Part shown: positions 53,889-63,021 of the stretch, in pieces
How the letters are laid out: each line of letters opens with the position of its first letter
Position numbering within the stretch: position 1 is the stretch's first letter
Origin: Pseudochelatococcus contaminans
Lineage (GTDB): Bacteria; Pseudomonadota; Alphaproteobacteria; Rhizobiales; Beijerinckiaceae
Length of the DNA: 64,000 bases
NCBI RefSeq assembly: GCF_014195635.1
Contig: NZ_JACICC010000006.1
Span: forward strand, 62,001-126,000
Direction of reading: 5' to 3'
Notes under the pieces: generated by a model
Database searches by the model: none
Told to the model about the DNA's origin: nothing
Seen by the model: only the letters and a program-made list of their open reading frames with translations
Translations under genes and position numbers: made by a program

Positions 53889-54782
53889 CTATCTGCGTCC
53901 GCCTGCCAACTGGGTGGGGGAGAGGCCGAAACGGCGGCGGAATTCCGTCGCGAAATGTTGCGGCTGATAGCCCACCTGCCGGGCGACATGGGAAATGGAT
54001 GTTTCCCCGCCCTCCAGTAAAATGCGCGCCACATCGAGACGGTTCTGTTTCACGAAGCCATAGACGGTGGTGCCGAACAGTTCCTGAAAACCGCTTCCAA
54101 GCTTCTTGGCATTTGTGCCGACCCGGCGGGCCAACTCCGGCACGCTGGGTGGGTGACTGAGTTCCGCCAGCAGGATATCCCGTGCTTCGTGCAGCCGCGC
54201 GATATCCCGCGTGGACAGGGCAGCATTTTGATGCCCGTTGCCCTGTGTATCCGCGGCACTCACGACATGCGCGATCATTTCCAGCGCCTTGCCGGTCATG
54301 TAAAGGCGCCGTCCCGCGCCGGTCATCCGGCAGCCGAGCATCTGCCAGGCAATGGTGCGCGCCAGCTCCGGCAGAACCTGCATGGGTTCCGGGCCGCTCC
54401 GGGTGATGAAGGACAGCGCCTCTCCGCCAATAACCGGCTCCGCCGCATCGGCATCAAGCTGGATGAAAACGGCGGAAATCCGCCCATCTTTCATGGCCAT
54501 GTGGTGCGTTGGCGTCGGTTCGCGGCAGGAAAACATCGTCGCTCCGCCATCGCGCCAGCGCCGTTCGCCAAACCGCGCTTGCTTCACGGAAAGATCGCCT
54601 TCCAGAAGCGTCCCGATCCAGTGGCCGGGGGCGGTCACGCTTTCCCAAACAGCGTGCCGGCGAGCAGGAGAGGTCTCAAGGAATACGCTGAGACCGCAGG
54701 AGCTGATGACCTCCAAGGCAATTCTCCAAAAATATAATAATGCCCGCGCAGCGAATCCCATGTTCAGCGCGTCAAATGACAT
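53889..54782 (-). CDS. AraC family regulator, PchR-like
   Basis: 297 residues. The N-terminal half lacks a named domain; the C-terminal 100 residues hold two helix-turn-helix motifs (SVPELARRVGTNAKKLGSGF and SISHVARQVGYQPQHFATEF), typical of PchR/YbtA-type AraC activators that sense an imported siderophore. Encoded directly upstream of the receptor gene on the same strand, 98 bases away. Several in-frame ATGs near the N-terminus leave the exact start open. Confidence 0.85.
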   Translation of the reverse strand: MSFDALNMGFAARALLYFWRIALEVISSCGLSVFLETSPARRHAVWESVTAPGHWIGTLLEGDLSVKQARFGERRWRDGGATMFSCREPTPTHHMAMKDGRISAVFIQLDADAAEPVIGGEALSFITRSGPEPMQVLPELARTIAWQMLGCRMTGAGRRLYMTGKALEMIAHVVSAADTQGNGHQNAALSTRDIARLHEARDILLAELSHPPSVPELARRVGTNAKKLGSGFQELFGTTVYGFVKQNRLDVARILLEGGETSISHVARQVGYQPQHFATEFRRRFGLSPTQLAGGRR

Positions 54783-55146
54783 CAGAAAAGATCAAGCATG
54801 TTGCAGCTCGATATCGAATCTGGCTCAGCATGTAATGGTGCTAATAAGTGCGGACATCACAAAGCTGATTTAATAAAATAGGTGCGTATAATATCTGTCA
54901 ATCGCAATTTATATTATGTTGCAATGAATAAGTAATTTCAATTATATAAAATAATTCCAATTCTATGGAAGCTTCGCGAGTCTATGGAGTTATCTATCGC
55001 ATGCTTTGCGCCGCACTGTTCGGTGACGGCCTGACGATGATGTTGCGGTTGTCAGTATCATTGAGAGACGCCGCCGCAAAAAAACGTGAGTCCACGAGCG
55101 CCAACGCACCGGTCTTGAGTTGACTGACGTCCTGTTGCGGTTCTTC
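54783..55146. other. gap upstream of the AraC regulator
   Basis: AT-rich 54870-54990, likely promoter of the minus-strand regulator. No gene seen. Confidence 0.3.
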
Positions 55147-55180
55147 GGGGCGGGCTGATGCACGCAAAGCCCGTCCTCGC
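55147..55180 (-). terminator. stem-loop downstream of cyoD
   Basis: GGGCGGGC and GCCCGTCC arms, with one G-U pair, around a 13-base loop, 20-54 bases after the cyoD stop. No T-run, so it may be a weak terminator. Confidence 0.4.
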
Positions 55181-55200
55181 AATATCAATGACGCCCCGCT

Positions 55201-55545
55201 TCAGGCCATCATGCGCACGTGCTGATCCCACAGGATCCAGATGGTTCCGCCGACCACGATGGCGATCATAATTGCGGTCAGGATCACAAGTCTCAGATCG
55301 TCCCGGTGAGATTTCTCATAGTCGATATGCAGGAAGCATCGCAGATGCACGGCGATCTGGATGATGGCCAGCACACCCAGCGTGGCGAGCATGCTTGCGG
55401 GTGGCAGCAGTTTCATCGCAACCAGCCCGAAGGAAATGATCGTCAGGATCATCGCCAGAACAAAGCCGACGATGAAGTTGAGCCGTTCGGATGCTTCGTC
55501 CTCGTTGCCGTTGACCGGCTGACCGCTTGGGAGATCGTTTCTCAT
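55201..55545 (-). CDS. cyoD: cytochrome bo3 ubiquinol oxidase subunit IV
   Basis: 114 residues with three membrane spans: LNFIVGFVLAMILTIISFGL, the middle span ending near the conserved HLRCFLHID, and a last span before WILWDQH. Starts by ATGA overlap with cyoC. Needed for assembly of the CuB centre in the E. coli enzyme. No cyoE follows it. Confidence 0.95.
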   Translation of the reverse strand: MRNDLPSGQPVNGNEDEASERLNFIVGFVLAMILTIISFGLVAMKLLPPASMLATLGVLAIIQIAVHLRCFLHIDYEKSHRDDLRLVILTAIMIAIVVGGTIWILWDQHVRMMA

Positions 55546-56180
55546 GACACAACTCCGAAGAGATAGACCAGAGTGAAGATGCCGACCCAAACAACGTCCA
55601 GCATGTGCCAGAACAGGCCAAGGCGCAGCAAGCGCAGCTTGACGATGCCGGTGAGGCCGAAGACGCCGATCTGCACCATCAGCACCACCATCCACGCAAT
55701 GCCGAACGACACGTGCGCGACGTGCGTACCCGTCAGCAGATAATAGGCGGACAGGAACCCGCTGGTCTGCGGCGTCGCGCCGTGCACGGCTATCATATTG
55801 GCGTAGTCGTGCAGTTCCATCGCCACGAAGCCGGCGCCAAGCAATCCCGCTATGGCAAGCCACAGGTACAGCCGGCCGATATTGCCGCGATACTTCATCT
55901 CCAGCGTGGCGAAGCCGAACGCGAAGCTGGACAGCAGCAGGAGAACGGTTTCCACGAAAGCGGAGCCGAGGTCGAAAATCTCGGCGGGCGATGGCCCCTG
56001 TGCTATGCCCTGCACGCTCATCGCCGCATAGGTTGCGAAGAGGGCGCCGAAGATCACGAGATCCGCCATCAGAAACAGCCAGAACCCGAAGACGACGCCT
56101 TCCGCTGCGCGGTGGACGTCCGGATCGGTGGCTCCAAGATTGATGCCGGGGTGGAGGTTGCGTGTCCGGGCCATGCTCAT
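55542..56180 (-). CDS. cyoC: cytochrome bo3 ubiquinol oxidase subunit III
   Basis: 212 residues, five membrane spans, with GFWLFLMADLVIFGALFATY and GTHVAHVSFGIAWM typical of CyoC. Overlaps cyoB and cyoD by 4 bases each. Structural subunit of the quinol oxidase. Confidence 0.96.
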   Translation of the reverse strand: MSMARTRNLHPGINLGATDPDVHRAAEGVVFGFWLFLMADLVIFGALFATYAAMSVQGIAQGPSPAEIFDLGSAFVETVLLLLSSFAFGFATLEMKYRGNIGRLYLWLAIAGLLGAGFVAMELHDYANMIAVHGATPQTSGFLSAYYLLTGTHVAHVSFGIAWMVVLMVQIGVFGLTGIVKLRLLRLGLFWHMLDVVWVGIFTLVYLFGVVS

Positions 56181-58306
56181 AGGGCGGCTCCCAGCGCTTG
56201 ATGGCCGCCAGCCGGGGCGGGCCGTTCCTGAACAAGATCCGGTGCGGCCTTGCCCTTGTTCTGCGGGCTGAACTCAAGGTCACGGTCGACACCGGGTGCA
56301 TTGCGAACCGCCGTGAGGAAAGCCTCGTTCTCGGCCCTCAAGGTGGCGGCCGGAATGACCTTCATCGTATTCGTATTGAAGGAGCGGGCGATGATGACGG
56401 CCCATGCTCCCGCAAATCCGAGGATGGCCAGCCACCAGATGTGCCACACCAGCGCGAACGCCAGCGCCAGCGCGGCGAGCCCGACCAGCGGGGCCGTCAT
56501 CGAGTTACGCAGAACCTCGATGTCTTCGTAAACGGTGGGCGACCGATATGCTGTGCCGTTTTCCTTTTCCTCGGCGAACATATCGCGCGCATCGACTACC
56601 GGCAGCGCGGCGAAGTTATATTCGGGCGGCGGCGAGGCCGTGGACCATTCAAGCGAGCGTGCATCCCACGGGTCGCCCAGCGGCGCGGCCAGCTGCTCCC
56701 TGTTGCGGTAGGACACCACCACCTGCACGATGAGGTAGCCGACGCCGGCCACGATCAGCAGTGCGCCAAACATGGCGACGGCGAAATACGGCAGGTAGAA
56801 CGGCTCCGACCAACTGACGGTGCGGCGTGTCGCGCCTGCCAGGCCGATGATGTAGAGCGGGAAGAAGGCCAGAATGAAGCCGGGCGCAAAACACCAGAAC
56901 GCGCGCCGGCCAAGCCGTTCGTCGAGCCGGAAACCGAAGACCTTCGGAAACCAGAAGATGTAACCGGCGAAAAGCGCATACAGCACGCCGGGAATAATCA
57001 TGTTGTGGAAGTGCGCGACCAGGAACAGCGAGTTGTGCACCTGGAAATCGACGGTCGGATTGGCCAGCAGGATACCCGTCATGCCGCCGATGATGAACAC
57101 CACGATGAAGTAGATATGGAACAGCATGGGCGTGCTGAAACGAATGCGGCCCCGATACATGGTCAGCATCCAGTCATAGACCTTCACGCCGGTCGGGATG
57201 CCGATGATCATCGTCGCGATGCCGAAGGCGACATTCACGCCCGCGCTTTGCCCCATGGTGAAAAAGTGATGCAGCCACACGAGGAATGAAACGAAGGCGA
57301 TGCCAATCGTTGCATAAACCAGCGAGCGATAGCCATAGAGGTTCTTGGCCGAAAAGGTGGGAACGACCTCGGACCAGACGCCGTAAGCTGGCAGGATGAG
57401 AATGTAGACCTCCGGGTGGCCGAACAGCCAGAAGAGGTTTGCATAATTCATCATGTTGCCGCCGTCGGCATTGGTGAAGAACTTGAACCCGACATAACGG
57501 TCGAGTGCCAGCATGGAGGTGGCCGCCGTCAACGGCGCCAGCGCGAAGAGCATCAGCACGGAAGCACAGAGTGTTGTCCACGAGAACAGCGGCATCCGCA
57601 TCAGCGTCATACCGGGACAACGGTTCTTGTAGACCGTTGCCGTCAGGTTGATCGCCGTCATCGTGGAGCTGATACTGCTGAGCGTGACCGCCCATATCCA
57701 GTAATCGACACCGACGCCGGGACTGAACTCCAACCCGGTGTAAGGCGGATAGGCAGACCAGCCGCCGGTCGAAAACTCCCCGATTACCAGCGACGCCATC
57801 ACCAGAATGGCGCCCGCGGTGGTCAGCATCAGGGAGATGGCGTTGAGCAGCGGGAAGGTGACATCCCGGGCGCCGATTTGCAGGGGCATGAGGTAGTTCA
57901 TGAACCCGGTAATCATCGGCATCGCCACGAAGAAGATCATGATCGTGCCGTGCGTCGTGAACAACTGGCCAAAGTGATCGGGCGCGAGATACCCCGGCCC
58001 GTCATAGGCCGCCAGTTGCTGCGAGCGCATCACAGCCGCCTCGATGAGCGCGCGCAGGAACATGATGATGGCCAGCACGATGTACATCACGCCGATTTTC
58101 TTGTGGTCGAGGCTCGTCAACCAGTTTTTCCATAGCGGAACCCACCATCCCATCACGGACAGCAGGGTCACGACGGCAATCGCTCCAAGAATGACGATGC
58201 TGCCAGCGCCAAAGGCCACAAACTCGCTGGCCGAGGGGTTCTCGATGGCGCCGGCGAAGACGAAGGAATCCCAGCGCAGCTTGCCGAATACCGTGTCCCA
58301 GTTCAT
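56177..58306 (-). CDS. cyoB: cytochrome bo3 ubiquinol oxidase subunit I
   Basis: 709 residues, longer than the E. coli protein (663) because of a polar tail of about 40 residues. Haem-copper oxidase signature residues are visible: His in LFTTHGTIMIFF (haem b), the cross-linked His-Tyr region WLFGHPEVYILILPAYGV, the CuB pair in FLVWLHHFF and the haem ligands in FLVAHFHNMIIPG. This is the proton-pumping catalytic subunit. Confidence 0.97.
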   Translation of the reverse strand: MNWDTVFGKLRWDSFVFAGAIENPSASEFVAFGAGSIVILGAIAVVTLLSVMGWWVPLWKNWLTSLDHKKIGVMYIVLAIIMFLRALIEAAVMRSQQLAAYDGPGYLAPDHFGQLFTTHGTIMIFFVAMPMITGFMNYLMPLQIGARDVTFPLLNAISLMLTTAGAILVMASLVIGEFSTGGWSAYPPYTGLEFSPGVGVDYWIWAVTLSSISSTMTAINLTATVYKNRCPGMTLMRMPLFSWTTLCASVLMLFALAPLTAATSMLALDRYVGFKFFTNADGGNMMNYANLFWLFGHPEVYILILPAYGVWSEVVPTFSAKNLYGYRSLVYATIGIAFVSFLVWLHHFFTMGQSAGVNVAFGIATMIIGIPTGVKVYDWMLTMYRGRIRFSTPMLFHIYFIVVFIIGGMTGILLANPTVDFQVHNSLFLVAHFHNMIIPGVLYALFAGYIFWFPKVFGFRLDERLGRRAFWCFAPGFILAFFPLYIIGLAGATRRTVSWSEPFYLPYFAVAMFGALLIVAGVGYLIVQVVVSYRNREQLAAPLGDPWDARSLEWSTASPPPEYNFAALPVVDARDMFAEEKENGTAYRSPTVYEDIEVLRNSMTAPLVGLAALALAFALVWHIWWLAILGFAGAWAVIIARSFNTNTMKVIPAATLRAENEAFLTAVRNAPGVDRDLEFSPQNKGKAAPDLVQERPAPAGGHQALGAAL

Positions 58307-59301
58307 GGCTGCATCCCTGTGTGGCTGTGCGGGTGAGGTGCGCGTTCGGCTGTGTCGGTCCCGTGTGCCGCGCCGTGACCATGTGCTTCGCCTTGGCCAT
58401 GTGCTTCGCCGTGCCCATGCGCGGCATTGACCATGTCTGGCGCGAAGCTGGCGATAACCCGATCGAAAAGACCCGGTTCGAAAGCCGAGTAGAAGGCCGG
58501 CTCATACGTTATCGACGGCTGCGCCAGCGCGACATAGGCTTCCCAATCCAGCGGGTTGCCGGCCGCGCGCTGCGCCTCGGCCCAGGCGTTAAACTCATCG
58601 GAGGTGACAACCGCTGTCGTGAACGACTGCGAGGCGAAGCCATTGCCGTTATACTGCGTGTTGCGACCGATATAATGGCCCTTGGTGTCGGCCAGGATAT
58701 TCAGCTTGGTCTGCATGCCGGCCATGGCATAGATCTGGCCTGCGAGCTGCGGGATGATGAAGGATTGCATGACCGTGCCGCTGGTTAGGCGCAGGCTGAC
58801 GGCCCGGCCTTCCGGGATGGCGAGGTAATCGACGGTTGCGATGCCCTGCTGCGGATAGAGAAACAGGAACTTCCAGTCCAGCATGACCACCTCGACCTCA
58901 AGCGGGTCGTCGCCCAGCGGGCGATAAGGGTCGAGTTTGAACGTATAGTTCCACAGGGCAATGCCGAGAAACGCCACGATAACCACGGGAAAACCCCAGA
59001 TGATCGTCTCGACCACGGAGTTGAATTCCCACTTGGGGGTATAAGCGCCCTTGCCGCCACGCCGGTAACGAATGAGAATGATCGGAATGGCGATGAAGAT
59101 CGGCACCAGAACCAGCATCATGATGGCGATGATGACGCCGAAATGATGCAGTTGCGTTTCCGCGACAGGCCCGGTCGGGTCCATGAAACCGCGGGCCGAA
59201 ACGGGGCCGCTGGCGACGCCCGCCGGCTGAGCATATCCGCAGGCCGGAAATGAAAGAGCAAGGGCCGCGCTCGTAAGGCAAAACCGCCATACACGGTACA
59301 T
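58303..59301 (-). CDS. cyoA: cytochrome bo3 ubiquinol oxidase subunit II, His-rich tail
   Basis: 332 residues from the ATG at 59301 (GGGGG upstream at correct spacing). A lipobox-like SFPAC near residue 20 suggests lipid anchoring; two membrane spans and a cupredoxin domain follow (EVVMLDWKFLFLYPQQGIAT, FIIPQLAGQIYAMAGMQTKL), without CuA ligands, as expected for a quinol oxidase. The last 40 residues are a histidine-rich tail (nine His in repeated AHG and GHG units) not found in the E. coli protein. First gene of cyoABCD. Confidence 0.95.
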   Translation of the reverse strand: MYRVWRFCLTSAALALSFPACGYAQPAGVASGPVSARGFMDPTGPVAETQLHHFGVIIAIMMLVLVPIFIAIPIILIRYRRGGKGAYTPKWEFNSVVETIIWGFPVVIVAFLGIALWNYTFKLDPYRPLGDDPLEVEVVMLDWKFLFLYPQQGIATVDYLAIPEGRAVSLRLTSGTVMQSFIIPQLAGQIYAMAGMQTKLNILADTKGHYIGRNTQYNGNGFASQSFTTAVVTSDEFNAWAEAQRAAGNPLDWEAYVALAQPSITYEPAFYSAFEPGLFDRVIASFAPDMVNAAHGHGEAHGQGEAHGHGAAHGTDTAERAPHPHSHTGMQP

Positions 59302-59426
59302 GACAATACCCCCGGTATAGTGAACCTGGCAGATGTCCGCATCCGTTATACAGTCGACAGACCGGCCGTTACGGGCGTGATCAATGTCGCATATGCGCAA
59401 GGATGCGGATCATCTTTATCGGACCG
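59302..59426. promoter_or_regulatory. cyoABCD promoter region
   Basis: The 125 bases between cyoA and the YagU-like gene end; GGTATAGTG near 59335 could be part of a -10. No regulator site resolved. Confidence 0.3.
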
Positions 59427-59939
59427 TCATACGGCCGGGACGCGCGTGAGGACGTCACGCCTGACGCATTCGATGGTCCAGATCCAGATTGTCGTGCCGA
59501 CAACTTCCGAGACATAGCCTTCGAACGGAATGTTCCAGAACATCGGACCAATCCCGATGATCGGCAGCACGACCATGTGGGCGCCCAGTCCCATCACAAG
59601 GCCGAAGGGGATGCCGTGCAAGGTGCGGAAGATGGAGTTGGCGTTGACGAAAAGGCAGTAAACAACGGCGATCACAATGGAAAACAGAATGTGGACGCCA
59701 TTACCGCCCCAATTCACCACCTGTTCGGAGAAGGTGTAGACCATCGACTGGGCATCGTAGCCGAAAAGTTCGAGAAGACCGATCGGCGGCGGCGTGACGC
59801 CCGGCAAGCGCGGGGGCAGAAGTGTTTCGACACCGGATTTGACAAGCGCCGAAATGAAACCGGCAACAATGCCGGCAAAAATCAGCGCGCCCAAGCCTCT
59901 TTTTGCATTGTCTCTGCCCGTTACTGCCAGGTTGACCAT
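59427..59939 (-). CDS. YagU-like inner membrane protein (DUF1440)
   Basis: About 170 residues from the ATG at 59939 (GGGAG 9 bases upstream). Four membrane spans; LIFAGIVAGFISALVKSGVE at the start and GIPFGLVMGLGAHMVVLPII later match the YagU/DUF1440 family. E. coli YagU has been linked to acid resistance. Lies upstream of cyoABCD on the same strand, but with a 125-base gap. Confidence 0.82.
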   Translation of the reverse strand: MVNLAVTGRDNAKRGLGALIFAGIVAGFISALVKSGVETLLPPRLPGVTPPPIGLLELFGYDAQSMVYTFSEQVVNWGGNGVHILFSIVIAVVYCLFVNANSIFRTLHGIPFGLVMGLGAHMVVLPIIGIGPMFWNIPFEGYVSEVVGTTIWIWTIECVRRDVLTRVPAV

Positions 59940-59959
59940 CGTATAAAACTCCCGCCAAA

Positions 59960-60056
59960 GCGTTTTCAAGCAGAGTGATGCCACTTTGCATGGAGAAAAC
60001 GCGCTAAATCAAAAGGATAAAGCATCTCGATAGTCCCGCGGATTATCGAAATACGT
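59960..60056. repeat. two-part palindromic repeat, copy C
   Basis: GCGTTTTCAAGCAGAG ... CTTTGCATGGAGAAAACGC followed by a second, less regular palindrome with TATCG/CGATA-type arms. Same orientation as copy B. It sits directly upstream of the YagU-like gene. Confidence 0.7.
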
Positions 60057-60230
60057 GAGAGCGCAGTACACTCCGACCGGGTCAGACTGCACGCCCTGAG
60101 ATTTATCCATGGCTATATCTCGCGCCAAATCCAACAGATAGACTTGAGCGCGCATCATTATGATGAGTGCAGTGTTGCATCCTGTAGGCTGCATCATGCA
60201 TCAACGAGTATGTCATTTGTATAATTTTAT

Positions 60231-60277
60231 GATAGTACACACGAATTGCATTCGATGTGTTGTTTTTGTGTACTATC
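60231..60277. repeat. long inverted repeat with nested hairpin
   Basis: GATAGTACACA and TGTGTACTATC are perfect 11-base arms separated by 25 bases that include a second hairpin, CGAA-TTGCA-TTCG (60242-60254). No gene overlaps it. It could be a protein-binding site, a structured RNA or the remains of a small transposable element. Confidence 0.55.
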
Positions 60278-60430
60278 CGAATGGATAACCCTGATGATTT
60301 TTAGCGTGCAAAGAGTAGATGCACCGGAAACCATGTATCTGCAATCGACATGCCGTGGAAGCATGAAATCGCCATTTAAAGTGTTTTCATGCAAAGTGGA
60401 TGCATATTATCTTGACTATAACGTTTTCTA
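60278..60430. other. gap with degenerate palindromic repeat (copy D)
   Basis: GTGTTTTCATGCAAAGTGGA near 60381 is a worn copy of the first arm of the two-part repeat; ATAACGTTTTC near 60418 may be the matching arm. No gene seen. Confidence 0.4.
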
Positions 60431-60442
60431 TCTGTGAATGAC

Positions 60443-60478
60443 TGTGTTTCTGCGTTTTTGATCGAACGCAGAAACACA
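60443..60478 (-). terminator. strong stem-loop downstream of poxB
   Basis: Perfect 14-base stem TGTGTTTCTGCGTT / AACGCAGAAACACA with an 8-base loop, about 30 bases after the poxB stop. It takes the place of the second palindrome of repeat copy D. Confidence 0.6.
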
Positions 60479-60506
60479 TGTCACGTCTATGCCGGCGCTT
60501 CTTGCC

Positions 60507-62231
60507 TCACCGGAAGAGGTTGGTGCGCGCCAGTTCCAGCACTTCGTCGCCGCGCCCGCTGAAGATGGCCCGCAGCATATAGAGGCTGAAGCCCTTGGCC
60601 TGTTCCAGCTTGATCGCCGGCGGAATAACGAGTTCCTGCTTGGCCGTCACCACATCCACAAGCACCGGCCCCGGATGTGCAAAAGCCGCGCGCAGAGCGT
60701 CATCGACATCAGCCGACTCTTCAACCCGGATGCCCTTGATGCCCATCGCGTTCGCCATGGCGGCGAAATTCGGGTTCTGGAGATCGGTGTTGGTGTCCAG
60801 ATAGCCGCCGGCCTTCATTTCCATGGCGACGAACCCGAGCGAGCCGTTGTTGTACACCACCACCTTTACCGGCAGGCCGAGCTGGGACAGCGAAATGAAA
60901 TCGCCCATCAGCATGCTGAAGCCGCCGTCGCCGGACAGCGACACCACCTGCCGGTCCGGCTGCGCCGCCTGCACGCCGATGGCCTGCGGCATCGCGTTCG
61001 CCATCGAACCGTGGTTGAACGAGCCGAGCAGGCGGCGCTTGCCGTTCATGCCGAGATAACGGGCCGCCCAGACGGTCGGCGTGCCGACATCGGCCGTGAA
61101 AACGGCATCGTCAGCCGCAAGTTCGCTGATCCTGCGGGTGAGGTATTGCGGGTGGATCGGCCGGCCAGCGGGGGAGGGCACGGCAAGGTCATCCAGATCT
61201 TTGCGCGCCTCGGCATAATGCTTCAGCGCCTTGTCGAGGAACTGGCGATCCGTCCGGTCGCTCAGCAGCGGCAGGAGCGCGTTGATGGTCTCGCCGACAT
61301 CTCCGACAAGGCCCAGCGTCAACGGGGCACGCTTGCCGAGCGCGCCGGGGTCGATGTCGACCTGGGCGATGCGCGCGTTGTCCGGGTAGAACACCCGGTA
61401 GGGGAAGTCCGTGCCGAGCATCAGCACGGTGTCGCTGGACAGCAGCGCGTGATAGCCGGATGAGAAACCGATCAGCCCCGTCATGCCGACATCGAACGGG
61501 TTGTCCCATTCGACGTGCTCTTTGCCGCGCAACGCGTGGACGATGGGGGCTTTGAGCTTGTCGGCCAGCGCCACCACCTCGTCATGCCGACCGGCGCAGC
61601 CGCTGCCGGCCAGAATGGTGATGGCCTTGCCCTCGTTCAGCAAATCCGCCAGCCGCTGCACCTCTTCAGCCACCGGCACGATACGCGGCTGCGTCGGCAA
61701 GGCAGGCTTGGGAGTTGCGGACACCGTCGCGGGGGCAAGTGAAACGTCGCCCGGCAGCACGATCACCGACACGCCATTGCGGCCAACGGCGGTGTTCAGG
61801 GCGCGATGCAGCACCGCGGGCAACTGGGCGGGGTTGGACACCAGCTCGATGTAATCGGCGCACTCGCGGAACAACTCCTGCGGATGCGTCTCCTGAAAAT
61901 ACCCGAGGCCGATTTCCGACGAGGGGATATGCGAGGCGATGGCGAGCACCGGAACGTGATTGCGCTTGCAATCGAACAGGCCATTGATGAGGTGCAGGTT
62001 TCCGGGGCCGCAGCTACCGGCGCAGACGGCCAGCTTGCCGGTGATTGCGGCTTCTGCTCCGGCGGCGAATGCGGCGGTTTCCTCGTGGCGAACGTGCATC
62101 CATTCAATGCGGCCCTGCCGGTGGAGGCTGTCGTTGAGGCCGTTGAGGCTGTCGCCCGTCACACCCCAGATGCGCTTCACGCCGGCATCGGCGAGCGTTT
62201 CAGCGATAAGATCGGCAATGGTGATGGACAC
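60507..62231 (-). CDS. poxB: pyruvate:ubiquinone oxidoreductase (pyruvate oxidase) PoxB
   Basis: 574 residues, thiamine-diphosphate enzyme. The conserved Glu lies in [11 protein letters not shown] near residue 50, the ThDP/Mg motif reads [15 protein letters not shown] ... [11 protein letters not shown] near residue 425, and FAD-domain wording such as [11 protein letters not shown] lies between. The C-terminal membrane-binding helix region is present ([18 protein letters not shown]). Converts pyruvate to acetate and CO2 and reduces ubiquinone, feeding oxidases such as Cyo. Confidence 0.93.
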   Translation of the reverse strand: MSITIADLIAETLADAGVKRIWGVTGDSLNGLNDSLHRQGRIEWMHVRHEETAAFAAGAEAAITGKLAVCAGSCGPGNLHLINGLFDCKRNHVPVLAIASHIPSSEIGLGYFQETHPQELFRECADYIELVSNPAQLPAVLHRALNTAVGRNGVSVIVLPGDVSLAPATVSATPKPALPTQPRIVPVAEEVQRLADLLNEGKAITILAGSGCAGRHDEVVALADKLKAPIVHALRGKEHVEWDNPFDVGMTGLIGFSSGYHALLSSDTVLMLGTDFPYRVFYPDNARIAQVDIDPGALGKRAPLTLGLVGDVGETINALLPLLSDRTDRQFLDKALKHYAEARKDLDDLAVPSPAGRPIHPQYLTRRISELAADDAVFTADVGTPTVWAARYLGMNGKRRLLGSFNHGSMANAMPQAIGVQAAQPDRQVVSLSGDGGFSMLMGDFISLSQLGLPVKVVVYNNGSLGFVAMEMKAGGYLDTNTDLQNPNFAAMANAMGIKGIRVEESADVDDALRAAFAHPGPVLVDVVTAKQELVIPPAIKLEQAKGFSLYMLRAIFSGRGDEVLELARTNLFR

Positions 62232-62607
62232 GGCGGGTCTCCCTTCGGACGCTTGATGTCACCGTAGCCGATGACAAGGATGATCGCATATCGCAATGTG
62301 TAAAGATTATAAAGACCCATATGATGTTTGTGCGACATAATAATTAAATCATTTTTCGCCTTGCGCTCCAATCATCAACGAAATTGCATTTTCTTGCAGC
62401 GCTTGATCGCTTTATTCAGTGAATGGATACATTTTTGTCGTGGATATAATTCATTCGATATGACTGACAGGCGTCTATTTATTTGTATGGGCAATAAATG
62501 AATTAATCGAAATTTGTCATCCTTTTGACATTGCTTTGCATGGTATTGGCGTGCTGCATATGACACGGCAATTTGCGGATTCATGGCAGACGGAAGGACA
62601 TCGACTC
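62232..62607. other. divergent gap poxB / cupin
   Basis: AT-rich, no repeat or gene recognised; must contain both promoters. A plus-strand open frame starts at 62536 but the cupin start at 62608 is better supported. Confidence 0.3.
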
Positions 62608-63003
62608 ATGATCAGATGCGTCAGAATGTGGACGGGCGAGGATGGCAATTCCCTGTTCGAGGAAGGAACGATCGCTCTTTCCGAGGGCGAGCGGGGGGAT
62701 TTCATCGGCAAGGCCTTTGCGGCCAAGACCATCTCATTCCGTGAAACCAGCGCCGGCGGCTCCTTCGAATGGCATCAGGACCCGGAGCCGCGCTATGTGA
62801 TCACGCTGTCCGGCGTGCTGGAGTTCGAGACCAAATCTGGCGCGACCTTCACCATCCGGCCCGGCGACATCCTGATCGCGCAGGACAATTCCGGCACCGG
62901 GCATAAATGGCGGCTGATCGGCAGCGATCCGTGGCGGCGGGCTTATGTCGTCTATGAAGATGGCACGGACCTCGGTTTCGTGCCTGCCGGATCGGCCGGT
63001 TGA
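62608..63003 (+). CDS. cupin domain protein
   Basis: About 131 residues from the ATG at 62608 (GGAAGGA 9-10 bases upstream; earlier in-frame ATGs lack such a site). Cupin motifs: FEWHQDPEPRYVITLSGVLE and RPGDILIAQDNSGTGHKWRL, with His and Glu-type metal ligands partly retained. Function unknown. Followed by mqo after 18 bases, so the two may be cotranscribed. Confidence 0.8.
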   Translation: MIRCVRMWTGEDGNSLFEEGTIALSEGERGDFIGKAFAAKTISFRETSAGGSFEWHQDPEPRYVITLSGVLEFETKSGATFTIRPGDILIAQDNSGTGHKWRLIGSDPWRRAYVVYEDGTDLGFVPAGSAG

Positions 63004-63021
63004 TTGCGCGGAGGGGCCGTC

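Noticed and set aside
56198-57289. 363-residue plus-strand open frame opposite cyoB
   Set aside because: Shadow of cyoB, rich in Arg, His and Gln as usual for the antisense of membrane proteins.
60507-62231. Acetolactate synthase large subunit instead of PoxB
   Set aside because: Same ThDP family, but the C-terminal region and overall wording match pyruvate oxidase and there is no small-subunit gene nearby.
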